Notes: generated by a model not told the origin, from the sequence alone. Positions 8,399 to 19,483 are shown, counted from the stretch's first letter. The stretch is DNA of 64,000 nucleotides from Chryseobacterium sp. MFBS3-17 (GCF_020687745.1 NZ_JAJEWK010000012.1:62001-126000); one strand, 5' to 3'. Translations and numbers: made by a program.

Positions 8399-10720
8399 AT
8401 GAATGCTCCGGAAGCAATTATTGAAAAATTTCAATTAAAAGACGGGAGAGAAATCTCCATAGAGACAGGACGTCTGGCGAAACAAGCCAACGGTTCTGTA
8501 GTGGTAAAATGTGGCGGCACCATGCTTTTGGCAACGGTGGTGGCCAATAAAGAAGCCAGCCCGGGAGTGGATTTCCTTCCGCTTACCGTAGATTACAGAG
8601 AAAAATTCTATGCCGGTGGTAAAATCCCCGGAAACTTTTTCCGAAGAGAAGCAAGACCTTCAGACGAGGAAATTCTGACCATGAGACTGGTAGACCGCGT
8701 ATTGCGTCCACTGTTCCCGGAAGATTTCCATGCCGAGGTTCAGGTGATGATTGCCCTGATTTCTTATGACAAAGAAGCCATGCCGGAAGATCTGGCCGGT
8801 CTCGCAGCATCTGCAGCCATCGCTCTTACAGATATCCCGTTCAACGGGCCTATGTCTGAGGTAAGAGTGGTAAGAATAGACGGACAGTTGTCTGTAAACC
8901 CAAGTTTTGAAAACCTGAAAAAGGCAGATCTGGATATCATGGTGGGAGCTACCAAAGACTCCATTGTAATGGTAGAAGGAATTATGGACGAGATTTCTGA
9001 GCAGGAAATGATTGAAGCCATTCAGTATGCGCATGATGAAATTAAGGTTCAGATTGCAGCGCAGGAAAGACTGGCAGAAAGAGTAGGGAAATCTTTACCA
9101 AAAAGAGAATACAGCCATGAGGTTCACAACGAAGAAATTCGGGAGAAAGTATGGAAAGAAACATATGATAAAGTATATTCAGTAGCCAGAACGCCTTCTG
9201 CAAAAGAAGAAAGACACGAGAATTTTGCAGCAGTACTGGAGGAATTCCTTGCACAATATTCTGAAGAAGAAAGAGCAGAAGTAGAGCCTTTTGCCAAAAT
9301 TTACTATCATGACGTAGAAAAAGAAGCGATGCGTCAGATGATTCTGAATGACAAAATCCGTCTGGATGGCCGGGACCCGGAAACAATCCGCCCGATTTGG
9401 AGCGAAATTGATTATCTGCCGGGCGCACACGGTTCCGCAATTTTCACCAGAGGAGAAACGCAGTCGCTAACTGCTGTAACCCTGGGTTCCATTAAAGATG
9501 CCAATATGGTAGATTCTGTAGCTTCACAGCATGATCAGAAATTCTTCCTGCACTATAACTTCCCGCCATTCTCCACAGGAGAGGCAAGACCACTCAGAGG
9601 TACTTCCAGAAGAGAAGTGGGTCATGGAAACCTGGCGCAAAGAGCGCTGGAGAATATGATTCCTGCCGAGAATCCGTATACCGTACGTATTGTTTCTGAT
9701 ATTCTGGAATCCAACGGATCTTCTTCTATGGCTACCGTTTGTGCCGGTACGCTGGCGCTGATGGATGCCGGAGTACAAATTAAAAAGCCGGTTTCCGGGA
9801 TTGCAATGGGTCTGATTACCGATCCGAAATCCGGAAAATTCACCGTACTTTCAGATATTTTAGGTGATGAGGATCACCTGGGAGATATGGATTTCAAAGT
9901 AACCGGAACAGCAGACGGAATTACGGCCTGCCAGATGGATATTAAAATCCAGGGCCTTACCATGGATATCCTGACCACAGCGCTGAATCAGGCAAAAGAC
10001 GGACGTCTGCATATCCTGAATGAAATCATGAAAACCATAGACACACCGAGAACAGATGTGAAACCTCACGCTCCGAAAATGGAAATTCTGGAAATTCCGA
10101 AGGACTTCATTGGTGCCGTAATCGGACCTGGTGGTAAGATTATTCAGCAAATGCAAAAAGATTTTGATACTGTGATTGCCATTGAGGAAATTGGTGAAAT
10201 CGGAAGAATTGAAATCTCCGGCGTAAGCCGCGAAAACATCAACGCAACTATTGCAGCCATTAACGAAATTACCTTTGTTCCTGTAGTGGGCGAGGTGTAT
10301 AATGGTAAAGTGGTGAAAGTGATGGATTTCGGAGCCTTCGTGGCCATTGCCAAAGGTACTGAAGGTCTGCTTCATATTTCCGAAATAGAATGGAGAAGAC
10401 TGGACAAAGTGCCTTATGCAGAAGGTGATGAAGTGGAAGTGAAATTCATGGGTTATGATGACCGCAAGAAAATGAAACTTTCCAGAAAGGTATTGCTGCC
10501 AAGACCTCCGAGACCGGAAGGAAAGGATGGAGAACAGCGTGAAAACCGTGAAAACCGTCCGCCAAGAGGTGAAGGAAGAGAGGGTGGCGACCGCAGACCA
10601 GGCGGAAACAACCGTCCTCACCACAGCGGCAGAACCAACGAAAGACCGGCGGGTGAAGATACCTTCAAACCCCTGAATGAAGGTGAAAACCCAACTGACG
10701 AGAAGCCGGAAGGATTCTAA
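8399..10720 (+). CDS. pnp: Polyribonucleotide nucleotidyltransferase (PNPase)
   Basis: PNPase degrades RNA 3' to 5' by phosphorolysis as a cytosolic trimer. The sequence shows two RNase PH-like cores (the second with [29 protein letters not shown] split over about 383-415), a KH domain ([12 protein letters not shown] near 564-575) and an S1 domain ([17 protein letters not shown] near 632-648). At 773 residues it is longer than most. The extra is a basic, Arg/Pro/Gly-rich tail after about residue 700, likely an RNA-binding or degradosome-type extension. It is monocistronic. Confidence 0.97.
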   Translation: MNAPEAIIEKFQLKDGREISIETGRLAKQANGSVVVKCGGTMLLATVVANKEASPGVDFLPLTVDYREKFYAGGKIPGNFFRREARPSDEEILTMRLVDRVLRPLFPEDFHAEVQVMIALISYDKEAMPEDLAGLAASAAIALTDIPFNGPMSEVRVVRIDGQLSVNPSFENLKKADLDIMVGATKDSIVMVEGIMDEISEQEMIEAIQYAHDEIKVQIAAQERLAERVGKSLPKREYSHEVHNEEIREKVWKETYDKVYSVARTPSAKEERHENFAAVLEEFLAQYSEEERAEVEPFAKIYYHDVEKEAMRQMILNDKIRLDGRDPETIRPIWSEIDYLPGAHGSAIFTRGETQSLTAVTLGSIKDANMVDSVASQHDQKFFLHYNFPPFSTGEARPLRGTSRREVGHGNLAQRALENMIPAENPYTVRIVSDILESNGSSSMATVCAGTLALMDAGVQIKKPVSGIAMGLITDPKSGKFTVLSDILGDEDHLGDMDFKVTGTADGITACQMDIKIQGLTMDILTTALNQAKDGRLHILNEIMKTIDTPRTDVKPHAPKMEILEIPKDFIGAVIGPGGKIIQQMQKDFDTVIAIEEIGEIGRIEISGVSRENINATIAAINEITFVPVVGEVYNGKVVKVMDFGAFVAIAKGTEGLLHISEIEWRRLDKVPYAEGDEVEVKFMGYDDRKKMKLSRKVLLPRPPRPEGKDGEQRENRENRPPRGEGREGGDRRPGGNNRPHHSGRTNERPAGEDTFKPLNEGENPTDEKPEGF

Positions 10721-10740
10721 GCAACAGACCTTATTATAAT

Positions 10741-10769
10741 GAAACCACCGAATTTCCGGTGGTTTTTTT
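10741..10769 (+). terminator. pnp terminator
   Basis: AACCACCG/CGGTGGTT (10743-10750 and 10757-10764) is followed by a T-run. Confidence 0.8.
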
Positions 10770-10806
10770 GTTATGTGTTCTGCTGCCGGCACCGGTGTCA
10801 AATCTT

Positions 10807-10956
10807 TCAGGTAAAACGCATCATCGTAGCAGAAGGTTTTGTGATTTCCAGTAGTTGATTCTGGGTTTCGGAGAAAGCATCACTGTTCACCGGCCGCGGC
10901 GTCTGCGGAAACGTATCGCCTGGAAACTGAGTACAGCTGCTCAGAATTATCAGCAT
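10807..10956 (-). CDS. Possible 49-residue lipoprotein
   Basis: A short minus-strand frame begins MLIILSSCTQFPGD and ends TMMRFT. The LSSC motif looks like a lipobox, with Cys8 acylated and the mature peptide starting CTQFPGD. The frame fills the gap between the terminator of the lyase gene and the pnp terminator. The hydrophobic segment is short for a signal peptide, and the in-frame codons upstream lie in the preceding terminator. This could be a degraded lipoprotein gene or chance. Confidence 0.35.
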   Translation of the reverse strand: MLIILSSCTQFPGDTFPQTPRPVNSDAFSETQNQLLEITKPSATMMRFT

Positions 10957-10970
10957 TCGCTGCTTGAAGA

Positions 10971-11002
10971 TAAAAATCCCTCTGCAAAAAGCGGAGGGAT
11001 CG
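10971..11002 (-). terminator. Terminator of the lyase gene
   Basis: On the minus strand ATCCCTC/GAGGGAT (11000-10994 and 10982-10976) is followed by five T-paired positions, 15 bases after the stop codon. Confidence 0.75.
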
Positions 11003-11016
11003 ATGACGAAATGCGG

Positions 11017-12477
<1,461 letters not shown>

Positions 12478-12687
12478 TTAAAATCAGGTAGGTTTTCGCA
12501 GAAACTTTTTGTACAGAATCATAGAAAATTCGTCCATGTATACTTCGGAAAATTGCAAGATCATTAACCAGGAATATTTCATGAACGAATTTATTCTCAA
12601 ATTTAGTAAAGATTTGTGAATGAAACAGATGATTTAAATCATAGTTTTGGCGTACTAATTGTAATTAAATGAAAAAATCAAAATATT

Positions 12688-12810
12688 ATGAATGCAACGC
12701 TTTTAAGAAGAATTCTGATGTGGGTGGCTCCAATTGCCATCGGTTATATTGTAAAGAAATATGAGGAAAAACAAGCGAAGAAAAAACAGCAGAAAGGCCT
12801 TGTGAAATAA
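12688..12810 (+). CDS. Small membrane-associated protein (40 aa)
   Basis: This 40-residue frame begins MNATLLRRILMWVAPIAIGY. It has one hydrophobic segment (about 9-22) followed by a very basic tail (KKYEEKQAKKKQQKG) and the stop at 12810. A strong terminator follows 23 bases later, and a TAGTTTTG -7-like box lies at 12642-12649. A gene-like arrangement with promoter, frame and terminator supports a real small protein, probably anchored in the inner membrane with its tail in the cytoplasm. Its function is unknown. Confidence 0.65.
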   Translation: MNATLLRRILMWVAPIAIGYIVKKYEEKQAKKKQQKGLVK

Positions 12811-12833
12811 TACCGTTTGCACATCACCACCTC

Positions 12834-12863
12834 CCCGGACAGTTGTTTCCGGGATTTTTTTTT
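12834..12863 (+). terminator. Terminator of the 40-residue gene
   Basis: CCCGGA/TCCGGG (12834-12839 and 12848-12853) is followed by A and nine T. Confidence 0.8.
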
Positions 12864-12984
12864 GAAAAAGGGTGATTTTCCTGCTCTGCAATGGCTGATA
12901 TTACGTAATTTTACTATGTAAAAGCTTCATGGTCAGTACATAATGCTTTTTCAGATTAAAAAATTAACCCAAAAAACGAATACC

Positions 12985-13902
12985 ATGCCTTCAAATCCTT
13001 TGCAGACCAGAATCAAAATGATTCAGTCTAAATTATCCCTGCCGCAAACCGGCTTATACGATGTTGCCACCGTTTCGGAACTTGAAAAATTACTTGGAAC
13101 TTCCGGTTCGTCCTCAAATTTGCAACAGCGAAAAATGAATATCCAGAAGAAACTTGGATTCACAGGGCGAGATGTAGACGGCATCTTTGGTGTCAATACC
13201 ACCACGCGCATTGAAATGTTTGTGGATGAACGAATTCCGCCGCTTCCTAAAGGAGCCAGTATGATTGTGTCTAAAAACTCACTCCAGCTGGTGCTCGAAA
13301 GTGAAATTTCATCAAAAGCCATGTACAATTCCAGGTATAAATTTCCCACATGGCCGCACGGTTCCAGCGGAATTACCATCGGAATAGGTTATGATCTGGG
13401 CTATACCACCCCGGCGCAGTTCGAAAGAGACTGGCGGGCACTCCTGGGCGATGCACGGTTCAATAAGCTGAAACCGGCCGTAGGGAAGAAAGGAGAGCCG
13501 GCCCGGAATGCACTGAGTGCTTCTGTAAAATCTGTTGAGATTCCGTATGAGGATGCATTGGAGGTGTTTTATACCGCTTCTGTGCCGGTCTATGCCAGAA
13601 CAGCCGCAAAAGCTTATCCCGGAATCGAACTGCTGCCACCCGATGCTCAGGGAGCGCTGCTCTCCCTGGTGTATAACCGGGGTGCCAGTCTCACCGGTGC
13701 TACCCGTACTGAAATGAAAAATATCGTACAGTGGGTAAAGGCTAAAAATCTGGATAGAATAGCCTCCGAAATCATTTCCATGAAACGGCTGTGGGCGGGG
13801 AAGCCCAATATGAGAGGGCTTTTGCTTCGGCGCGACAAGGAGGCTGCTCTGGTTCGCAATGCTCAATATTATATGAAACCGCAGGACTATATTTTTGCCT
13901 GA
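12985..13902 (+). CDS. Muramidase-like protein with two peptidoglycan-binding-like repeats
   Basis: From the ATG at 12985 (MPSNPLQTRIKM) the protein is 305 residues. Two short repeats near 11-38 and 50-80 (KLGFTGRDVDGIFGVNTTTR in the second) resemble peptidoglycan-binding domain 1. The rest resembles the pesticin/T4-lysozyme muramidase fold: Glu105 and Glu107 in LESEIS, GITIGIGYDLGY at 129-140, then ALLSLVYNRG. Hydrolysis of peptidoglycan glycan strands is inferred. No signal peptide is visible, so export would need another route. It stands alone; no holin or secretion genes are near. Confidence 0.7.
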   Translation: MPSNPLQTRIKMIQSKLSLPQTGLYDVATVSELEKLLGTSGSSSNLQQRKMNIQKKLGFTGRDVDGIFGVNTTTRIEMFVDERIPPLPKGASMIVSKNSLQLVLESEISSKAMYNSRYKFPTWPHGSSGITIGIGYDLGYTTPAQFERDWRALLGDARFNKLKPAVGKKGEPARNALSASVKSVEIPYEDALEVFYTASVPVYARTAAKAYPGIELLPPDAQGALLSLVYNRGASLTGATRTEMKNIVQWVKAKNLDRIASEIISMKRLWAGKPNMRGLLLRRDKEAALVRNAQYYMKPQDYIFA

Positions 13903-14011
13903 GTACAAAATATCAGATCATTTATATGATATAAATTATACGTGAAATGTGAAGATATTTGGCTAAATTTGCTAGGAACCAATACGGAATTAATAAAAAT
14001 ATTATACAATT

Positions 14012-15688
14012 ATGAGTTTTCCTACCGATTTAGAAATCGCACAAAATGCGGACATTCAGCACATCAGAAACATTGCCGGAAAAATTAACATTGAAGAAGA
14101 TGATCTGGAATACTACGGGAAATACAAGGCCAAGATTCCTCTGAAGTATATTGACGAAGAAAAAGTGAAAAAATCCAGGCTCATTCTGGTGTCAGCCATT
14201 AATCCTACACCGGCCGGAGAAGGAAAAACGACCGTATCCGTAGGACTTTGCGACGGTCTCAATAAAATTGGGAAAAAGGCAATTGCGGTATTGCGCGAGC
14301 CTTCTTTGGGGCCTGTTTTCGGCATTAAGGGAGGTGCTGCCGGCGGCGGCTATGCGCAGGTAATTCCCATGGTGGATATCAATCTGCATTTTACGGGTGA
14401 TTTCGGCGCAATAGAGAAAGCGAATAATCTTTTGGCCGCACTCATTGACAATAATCTTCAGAATAAAAAACATTCGCTCAATATAGATCCCAGAACCATC
14501 GTATGGAAACGGGTGATGGATATGAACGACCGTGCCCTTCGCAAAATTGTGGTAGGTCTGGGCGGTACCGCCAATGGTATTCCCCGTGAAGACGGTTTCA
14601 ACATTACGCCGGCTTCAGAAGTTATGGCCATTCTGTGCATGAGTGAAAACTTTGAAGACCTTAAAACACGTCTGGGTAATATTTTTATAGGCTATACCAT
14701 GGACAAAAAACCGGTATACGCCAGAGACCTGAAGGCCGAGGCGGCTATGGCCATTTTACTGAAGGACGCCGTAAAGCCTAACCTGGTACAAACCCTGGAA
14801 GGGAATCCGGCCATCTTGCACGGCGGGCCTTTTGCCAATATTGCTCAGGGCACGAACACGATTATTGCAACCAAAACCGGGATGTCGCTCTGCGATTATG
14901 TGGTGACTGAGGCTGGTTTCGGGGCGGATCTGGGTGCAGAAAAGTTCCTCCACATCAAATGTCATTACGCAGGATTTAAGCCTGCAGCCATGGTGATTGT
15001 GACTACGGTGCGTGCCATGCGCTACCATGGTGGTGCCAAAAAAGGGGAGTATGAAAACCCGAACTACGAAGCGGTGACCAAAGGGATTGAAAACCTGAAA
15101 AAACATATTGAAAACTATTTGAAACTTCAGTTGAAACCGGTGGTGGCCATTAACCATTTTGCAACAGATTCTGAAGAAGAAATCAATTTCATCAAAGCAG
15201 AGTGTGAGAAACTTGGTGTAAAAGCCATTCTGGCAGATGAGTTTACTATGGGAGGCGAAGGCATGAAGGAACTGGCTGCCGAGGTAGTAAACGCTGCCGA
15301 AAATTATGGCAATGATTTCCAGCCGCTGTATGATGTTAATGCAAGAGTGGAAGACAAAATAGAAAAAATTGCCCGGGAAATGTATGGTGCAGATGGTGTG
15401 GTGTTTTCGGCAAAAGCAAAATCAGACCTGAAGGTTATTTATGATTTGGGACTGGATAAACTGCCGGTGTGCATGGCCAAGACCCAAAAATCGCTTTCAG
15501 ATAATGAAAAGAAAATAGGAAGACCCACCGGTTTTGAAATCAATGTGCGCGAATTTGAATTTGCCGCCGGTGCCGGCTTCATCATTCCGGTATTGGGAGA
15601 CATGATGCGGATGCCGGGGCTTCCCGCTGTGCCTGCATCCGAAGGAATGGATATTGACAAGGATGGAAATATCTTTGGTCTGAGTTAG
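14012..15688 (+). CDS. fhs: Formate-tetrahydrofolate ligase
   Basis: It makes 10-formyltetrahydrofolate from formate, THF and ATP in the cytosol. The P-loop NPTPAGEGKTT sits at 64-74. ALREPSLGPVFGIKGGAAGGG-type sequence follows near 93-112, and the C-terminal FAAGAGFIIPVLGDMMRMPGLP is conserved. The 558-residue length is normal. The gene is monocistronic with a clear terminator, and supplies one-carbon units together with folP and the serine-using genes of this region. Confidence 0.97.
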   Translation: MSFPTDLEIAQNADIQHIRNIAGKINIEEDDLEYYGKYKAKIPLKYIDEEKVKKSRLILVSAINPTPAGEGKTTVSVGLCDGLNKIGKKAIAVLREPSLGPVFGIKGGAAGGGYAQVIPMVDINLHFTGDFGAIEKANNLLAALIDNNLQNKKHSLNIDPRTIVWKRVMDMNDRALRKIVVGLGGTANGIPREDGFNITPASEVMAILCMSENFEDLKTRLGNIFIGYTMDKKPVYARDLKAEAAMAILLKDAVKPNLVQTLEGNPAILHGGPFANIAQGTNTIIATKTGMSLCDYVVTEAGFGADLGAEKFLHIKCHYAGFKPAAMVIVTTVRAMRYHGGAKKGEYENPNYEAVTKGIENLKKHIENYLKLQLKPVVAINHFATDSEEEINFIKAECEKLGVKAILADEFTMGGEGMKELAAEVVNAAENYGNDFQPLYDVNARVEDKIEKIAREMYGADGVVFSAKAKSDLKVIYDLGLDKLPVCMAKTQKSLSDNEKKIGRPTGFEINVREFEFAAGAGFIIPVLGDMMRMPGLPAVPASEGMDIDKDGNIFGLS

Positions 15689-15713
15689 TTTCGTTCAGCA
15701 ACCAAATCTAAGT

Positions 15714-15746
15714 AAAGCCATTTTCAGCAGGAAATGGCTTTTTTGT
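15714..15746 (+). terminator. fhs terminator
   Basis: AAAGCCATTT/AAATGGCTTT (15714-15723 and 15732-15741) is followed by T-rich sequence. Confidence 0.8.
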
Positions 15747-15939
15747 TTTTTCATAATTCCTTGATTTATTTATAGAATTTAAATGATTGTTTAAATTAAT
15801 GATATTTTAAATGATTGATAATCAGATATAGTTGTGAATTTCTATGCGCCAAATGGTAAATGTCAGATAGAATATGGCACAGTTTTTACACCTTATCAGT
15901 CAGTAAAATTTAAAACAACATACATTAAAATTCAACATT

Positions 15940-16533
15940 ATGAAAGCGATTAAAACAACAGCCCTTAGTTTAGGAATTTTAGCATCAGGGATGCTCTTTG
16001 CACAAGAGCAGCCACAGCCTAAGTATGACAATCCGCAGATGACCAATATGATTAAAATTGGCGGTGCAGTAGGTCTTGCAGTGCCGGCAGAAAATGCGGC
16101 ATGGTCACTCGGGCTGGATGTAGCATATCAGAATCTGGTGACTCCAGGTTTTGGTTTAGGTATTGCGACGGGTTATACCCATTATTTTGCAAGAGAAAAT
16201 GACGGACTGAATAATAACGATTTTGGCGTGGTGCCTGCAGCAGCGCTAATCAGAATCTATCCGCGTGATACCGGATTCTATTTCGGAACAGACTTAGGTT
16301 ACGGTTTTATTGTTGGAGATGATGAAGTTGCGTCAAACGATGCGGCAGAAACGCAGAGACCAGATGGCGGTTTCTATATCAAACCCGAAATAGGATACCA
16401 TAATAATGACTGGAATTTCTTCCTGCAGTATCAGAAAGTATTTACAGGAGATACCGGGAATATCGGAAATCAAAGCTACAATGCAGGTTCCATAGGTGTA
16501 GGAGCCTCTTACAACATTCCGCTGGGTAAATAA
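15940..16533 (+). CDS. Outer-membrane beta-barrel-like protein (197 aa)
   Basis: A signal peptide (MKAIKTTALSLGILASGMLF, cut after LFAQ) is followed by a short linker and alternating Gly/aromatic strands (FGLGIATGYTHYF, GFYFGTDLGYGFIVG). It ends in strand-like GSIGVGASYNIPLGK. This looks like a small 8-strand outer-membrane barrel. I cannot assign a family or substrate. It is monocistronic, followed by a strong terminator. Confidence 0.75.
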   Translation: MKAIKTTALSLGILASGMLFAQEQPQPKYDNPQMTNMIKIGGAVGLAVPAENAAWSLGLDVAYQNLVTPGFGLGIATGYTHYFARENDGLNNNDFGVVPAAALIRIYPRDTGFYFGTDLGYGFIVGDDEVASNDAAETQRPDGGFYIKPEIGYHNNDWNFFLQYQKVFTGDTGNIGNQSYNAGSIGVGASYNIPLGK

Positions 16534-16554
16534 TTTTTGCCAGGCGATAAACAG

Positions 16555-16589
16555 AACCTTTTCATTATTTTTTATGAAAAGGTTTTTTT
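16555..16589 (+). terminator. Terminator of the barrel protein gene
   Basis: AACCTTTTCAT/ATGAAAAGGTT (16555-16565 and 16574-16584) is an 11-bp stem followed by five T. Confidence 0.85.
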
Positions 16590-16606
16590 ATTTTACGAAA
16601 CATTTT

Positions 16607-16614
16607 TATCTTTG
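16607..16614 (+). promoter_or_regulatory. -7 box of the glk promoter
   Basis: TATCTTTG lies 16 bases before the ATG at 16631. This argues against the longer frame opening at 16574 inside the previous terminator. Confidence 0.6.
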
Positions 16615-16630
16615 GTTGAAATACCCTACT

Positions 16631-17683
16631 ATGGTCAGCAACGCAAAATTTCCGCTGTTTCTTCCCGGTGTCCGGAAGGACAGTAATCAAAATATTTCCA
16701 TCATTTCTGCTGACGTTCGTGAGGCAGAAACCGTTTTGGCATTCTACACCGTTTCAGGAGAAAAGGCAGAAAGTACTGTAGAAAAATCGTATGAAACCAC
16801 CGCATTTGCATCTTTTTCAGACATTGTAAAATTATTTGTGGAGGAGCATCAACTTTCAGAAATCAATCGTATTGCGGTAGCTGTTCCCGGGCCCGTAATT
16901 CACGACCAGGGAATATCCATTCGTTTACCATGGATTCTGGACAAAGCAGAAATTGCGGCGGGTACCGGTGTTTCAGATATTTTCCTGCTGAATGATCTGG
17001 AAGCTATGGCATACGGACTTGCAGATGTTACCGACAAGGATTTACTCACCATTTACGAATCCGAGAACAGAACGACCGGTAATGTGGCCATTCTGGCTCC
17101 CGGCAGCGGATTGGGAGAGGCTGGTTTGTTTTATGACGGGAAATTCCTGAGACCGTTTGCAACAGAAGGCGGGCATTCTGAATTCTCACCACGCACCACT
17201 GTAGAAGTGGAATTTTATCAGTTTCTCAATAAGATCTACGGAATTGTGAGCTGGGAAAATGTATTGTCCAAAAATGGTCTTTTCAATATCTTCCGGTTTC
17301 TGAGAGACGAAAAGAGACATCCGCAGTCCGAAAGACTGATTGAAAGACTGAAAGCAGGCCGCGATTTTTCTACCGTGATTTACGAGTCTGCCATGGAAGA
17401 TCAAGAACAAATCAGTACCATAGCCCTCAATACCTATCTGGAATTTCTGGCCCGCGAAGCCAATAGTCTTGTCCTGAAACTGAAGGCTACCGGTGGTTTG
17501 TTGCTGGGTGGCGAATTGCCGCTGCTGCTGAAAGAGTATATCGATAAGGAAAGATTATACCAGAAATTTATGATCAGCGATAAAATGGAGCGCGTACTGC
17601 GTGATATCCCGATTTATATGCTGCTGAATAAAAAAATGATTCTTGCGGGTGCCGCTTATTATGCCGCTTTTTCGGAGAATTAA
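16631..17683 (+). CDS. glk: Glucokinase
   Basis: The 350-residue protein from MVSNAKFPLFLPG has the Glk (non-ROK) motifs LNDLEAMAYGL, LAPGSGLGEAGL and TEGGHSEFSP, giving the glucose- and ATP-binding sites of the hexokinase fold. It phosphorylates glucose to glucose 6-phosphate in the cytosol. The start was placed after the promoter box and after the preceding terminator, removing 19 residues of the open frame. It is monocistronic. Confidence 0.93.
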   Translation: MVSNAKFPLFLPGVRKDSNQNISIISADVREAETVLAFYTVSGEKAESTVEKSYETTAFASFSDIVKLFVEEHQLSEINRIAVAVPGPVIHDQGISIRLPWILDKAEIAAGTGVSDIFLLNDLEAMAYGLADVTDKDLLTIYESENRTTGNVAILAPGSGLGEAGLFYDGKFLRPFATEGGHSEFSPRTTVEVEFYQFLNKIYGIVSWENVLSKNGLFNIFRFLRDEKRHPQSERLIERLKAGRDFSTVIYESAMEDQEQISTIALNTYLEFLAREANSLVLKLKATGGLLLGGELPLLLKEYIDKERLYQKFMISDKMERVLRDIPIYMLLNKKMILAGAAYYAAFSEN

Positions 17684-17706
17684 TATTTTTTGATTTAACA
17701 TAATGT

Positions 17707-17739
17707 AAAAACTTCAATCAAACGGTTGAAGTTTTTTTT
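17707..17739 (+). terminator. glk terminator
   Basis: AAACTTCAA/TTGAAGTTT (17709-17717 and 17726-17734) runs into a T-tract. Confidence 0.8.
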
Positions 17740-17879
17740 GGCTTTTTCTCCGGTTCAAAAAAAATGGATATATTCACCAACTCTAAAAATCCTGATGAGA
17801 ACAGCAGAATAAGAGGGTGAATTTCAAAAAATAAATAGGTGCGGACGCAAATAGGTTCCGAATTATTAAGGAGAATTGT

Positions 17880-17887
17880 TATATTTG
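17880..17887 (+). promoter_or_regulatory. -7 box of the YceI-family gene
   Basis: TATATTTG, 21 bases upstream of the ATG at 17909. Confidence 0.6.
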
Positions 17888-17908
17888 TTAATTGATAAAA
17901 AAGATTAA

Positions 17909-18502
17909 ATGAAAAAATTATTTTTACTGACGTTAATGCTGTGCAGTGTTTTCTTACTGGCACAGAAAACAAAAACCAAAGGTGTACAAATTTCAAAGGT
18001 GAAGACTTCAGACATCAGATGGTGGGGTTATAAGGTAGTGAAGAGCGAAGCGACCACACATTCCGGATTCGTAAAGCTGAAAAACGGTAAATTTATATTC
18101 AAAGATAAATTACTGGTGGGTGGCGATTTTACTATTGATATGAGAAGCCTTACCAATACCGATTTAACCGGTGAAGATCAGGTAAAACTGACCAACCACC
18201 TGCGCAGTACAGATTTCTTTGAAGTAAAGAAATTTCCTGTGGCGAAGTTTGTCATCACAAAAATCCTTCCTTCAAAAAACCTGGAGTATAACTATCTGGT
18301 ATATGGTAATTTAACCATAAAAGGAAAAAGAAAAACCATTTCTTTCCCTGCAAAAATCCGGACCAATGACCGTTTTGTAGAGTTTGAATCTGCCAAGTTC
18401 TCGCTGAACAGACAAGATTATAAAGCATTCTACAAGTCATCCATCAGAGATTATCTGATCAAGGATCAGATGGACATACAGGTGAAACTGACCGCTAACT
18501 AA
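17909..18502 (+). CDS. YceI-family periplasmic protein
   Basis: A signal peptide (MKKLFLLTLMLCSVFLL, cut after LAQ) precedes a YceI lipocalin-like barrel. DIRWWGYKVV, SGFVKLKNGKF, FTIDMRSLTNTD, HLRSTDFFEVKKFPVAKF and YGNLTIKGKRKTISFPA are the usual strand motifs. YceI barrels bind isoprenoid-like lipids in the periplasm. The length of 197 is typical. It is monocistronic, and the physiological ligand is unknown. Confidence 0.92.
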   Translation: MKKLFLLTLMLCSVFLLAQKTKTKGVQISKVKTSDIRWWGYKVVKSEATTHSGFVKLKNGKFIFKDKLLVGGDFTIDMRSLTNTDLTGEDQVKLTNHLRSTDFFEVKKFPVAKFVITKILPSKNLEYNYLVYGNLTIKGKRKTISFPAKIRTNDRFVEFESAKFSLNRQDYKAFYKSSIRDYLIKDQMDIQVKLTAN

Positions 18503-18528
18503 TTTTTACACTTTTTACAAGTGATACA

Positions 18529-18552
18529 AGAGCAGATTTTCTGCTCTTTTTT
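18529..18552 (+). terminator. Terminator of the YceI-family gene
   Basis: AGAGCAG/CTGCTCT (18529-18535 and 18541-18547) is followed by T residues. Confidence 0.75.
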
Positions 18553-18721
18553 AGTTAAAGGTGATGACTTCATTTTTATCAGTACTTTAATGTTGATTTT
18601 TGATTTTGTATTTACATTACAAAGCAAATTCCATCAATATCAGGAAAGAAAAACGGTTAAAATGGATCATCCCGGATGCATGTTATTTTACAAATAGAGG
18701 CCATATTTTAAAACCGATTCT

Positions 18722-18729
18722 TAATTTTG
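18722..18729 (+). promoter_or_regulatory. -7 box four bases before an ATG
   Basis: TAATTTTG is followed by CAGG and then the ATG at 18734, predicting a leaderless transcript. Confidence 0.6.
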
Positions 18730-18733
18730 CAGG

Positions 18734-19417
18734 ATGACGAAAAAGAAACTGTACATCGTCAGTGGTCTGGGAGCAGACTTCAAAGTACTGGAACGCCTCA
18801 GCTTTCCGGAGCATCTGGAAATAGTTTTTCTGGAGTGGCTGATTCCTGAAATAGAGGAGCCTTTTTCTGCTTATGTACAAAGAATGGCATCTTTTATAGA
18901 TGACTCCGAACCCTTTTATTTAATGGGCTATTCATTTGGCGGAATCATTGTGCAGGAAATTCATCAGCTGAAACCGGCAGAGAAAGTCGTGATTTTAGGA
19001 AGCATAAAATCGGCGAAAGAAAAATCACGCATGCTGAAACTGGGTCGCCTTACCCGAATTCCCAAACTGATGCCGGCCGCTTTTTATACACAGCGTACCA
19101 TGTCTGCGTACAGCTATCTGCGAAAATTCTTTACCGAAAAAAACACTAAAATTCTGCAGTATTTTAATGTACGGCATCCGTATTATCTGAAATGGAGCAT
19201 TGCTCAGGTGGTAGAGTGGAACGGAACAGAAATTCCCGGAGTTATTCAGATTCTTGCAGACCGCGATATGGTTTTTCCGGTGGCCAATTCCAGACCGGAC
19301 TATATTATAAAAGGTGGTTCGCACCTGTTTCCCGCTACCCGGCATAAAGAAGTTTCGCTGATTCTGGAAAAAGTTTTTCAGCCTGAACAACAGACCGGTA
19401 CGCCGGAGAAAAATTAA
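18734..19417 (+). CDS. Alpha/beta hydrolase
   Basis: The 227 residues follow the alpha/beta-hydrolase plan: IVSGLGADF at 8-16 and the nucleophile elbow GYSFGG with Ser near 68. An Asp in LADRDMVFP near 177 and a His in GGSHLFP complete the triad. There is no signal peptide, so it is cytosolic. The substrate is unknown. The -7 box ends four bases before the ATG, so the mRNA is probably leaderless, which supports this start. Confidence 0.85.
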   Translation: MTKKKLYIVSGLGADFKVLERLSFPEHLEIVFLEWLIPEIEEPFSAYVQRMASFIDDSEPFYLMGYSFGGIIVQEIHQLKPAEKVVILGSIKSAKEKSRMLKLGRLTRIPKLMPAAFYTQRTMSAYSYLRKFFTEKNTKILQYFNVRHPYYLKWSIAQVVEWNGTEIPGVIQILADRDMVFPVANSRPDYIIKGGSHLFPATRHKEVSLILEKVFQPEQQTGTPEKN

Positions 19418-19483
19418 GCAGACATTCTGTACAGTTGACGATTTTCTTCATTTAAAATTCATTTTTTATCCGTTGTAAACCAT

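Noticed and set aside
9860-10801. A 313-codon minus-strand open frame inside pnp
   Set aside because: It lies wholly opposite a strongly conserved pnp sequence, has a composition rich in Phe, His and Ser typical of antisense frames, and shows no recognisable motif.
15000-15030. Possible CRISPR or direct-repeat arrays anywhere in the window
   Set aside because: I scanned for regularly spaced direct repeats and found none. The only repetitive sequence is the low-complexity coding region near 52500-52730.
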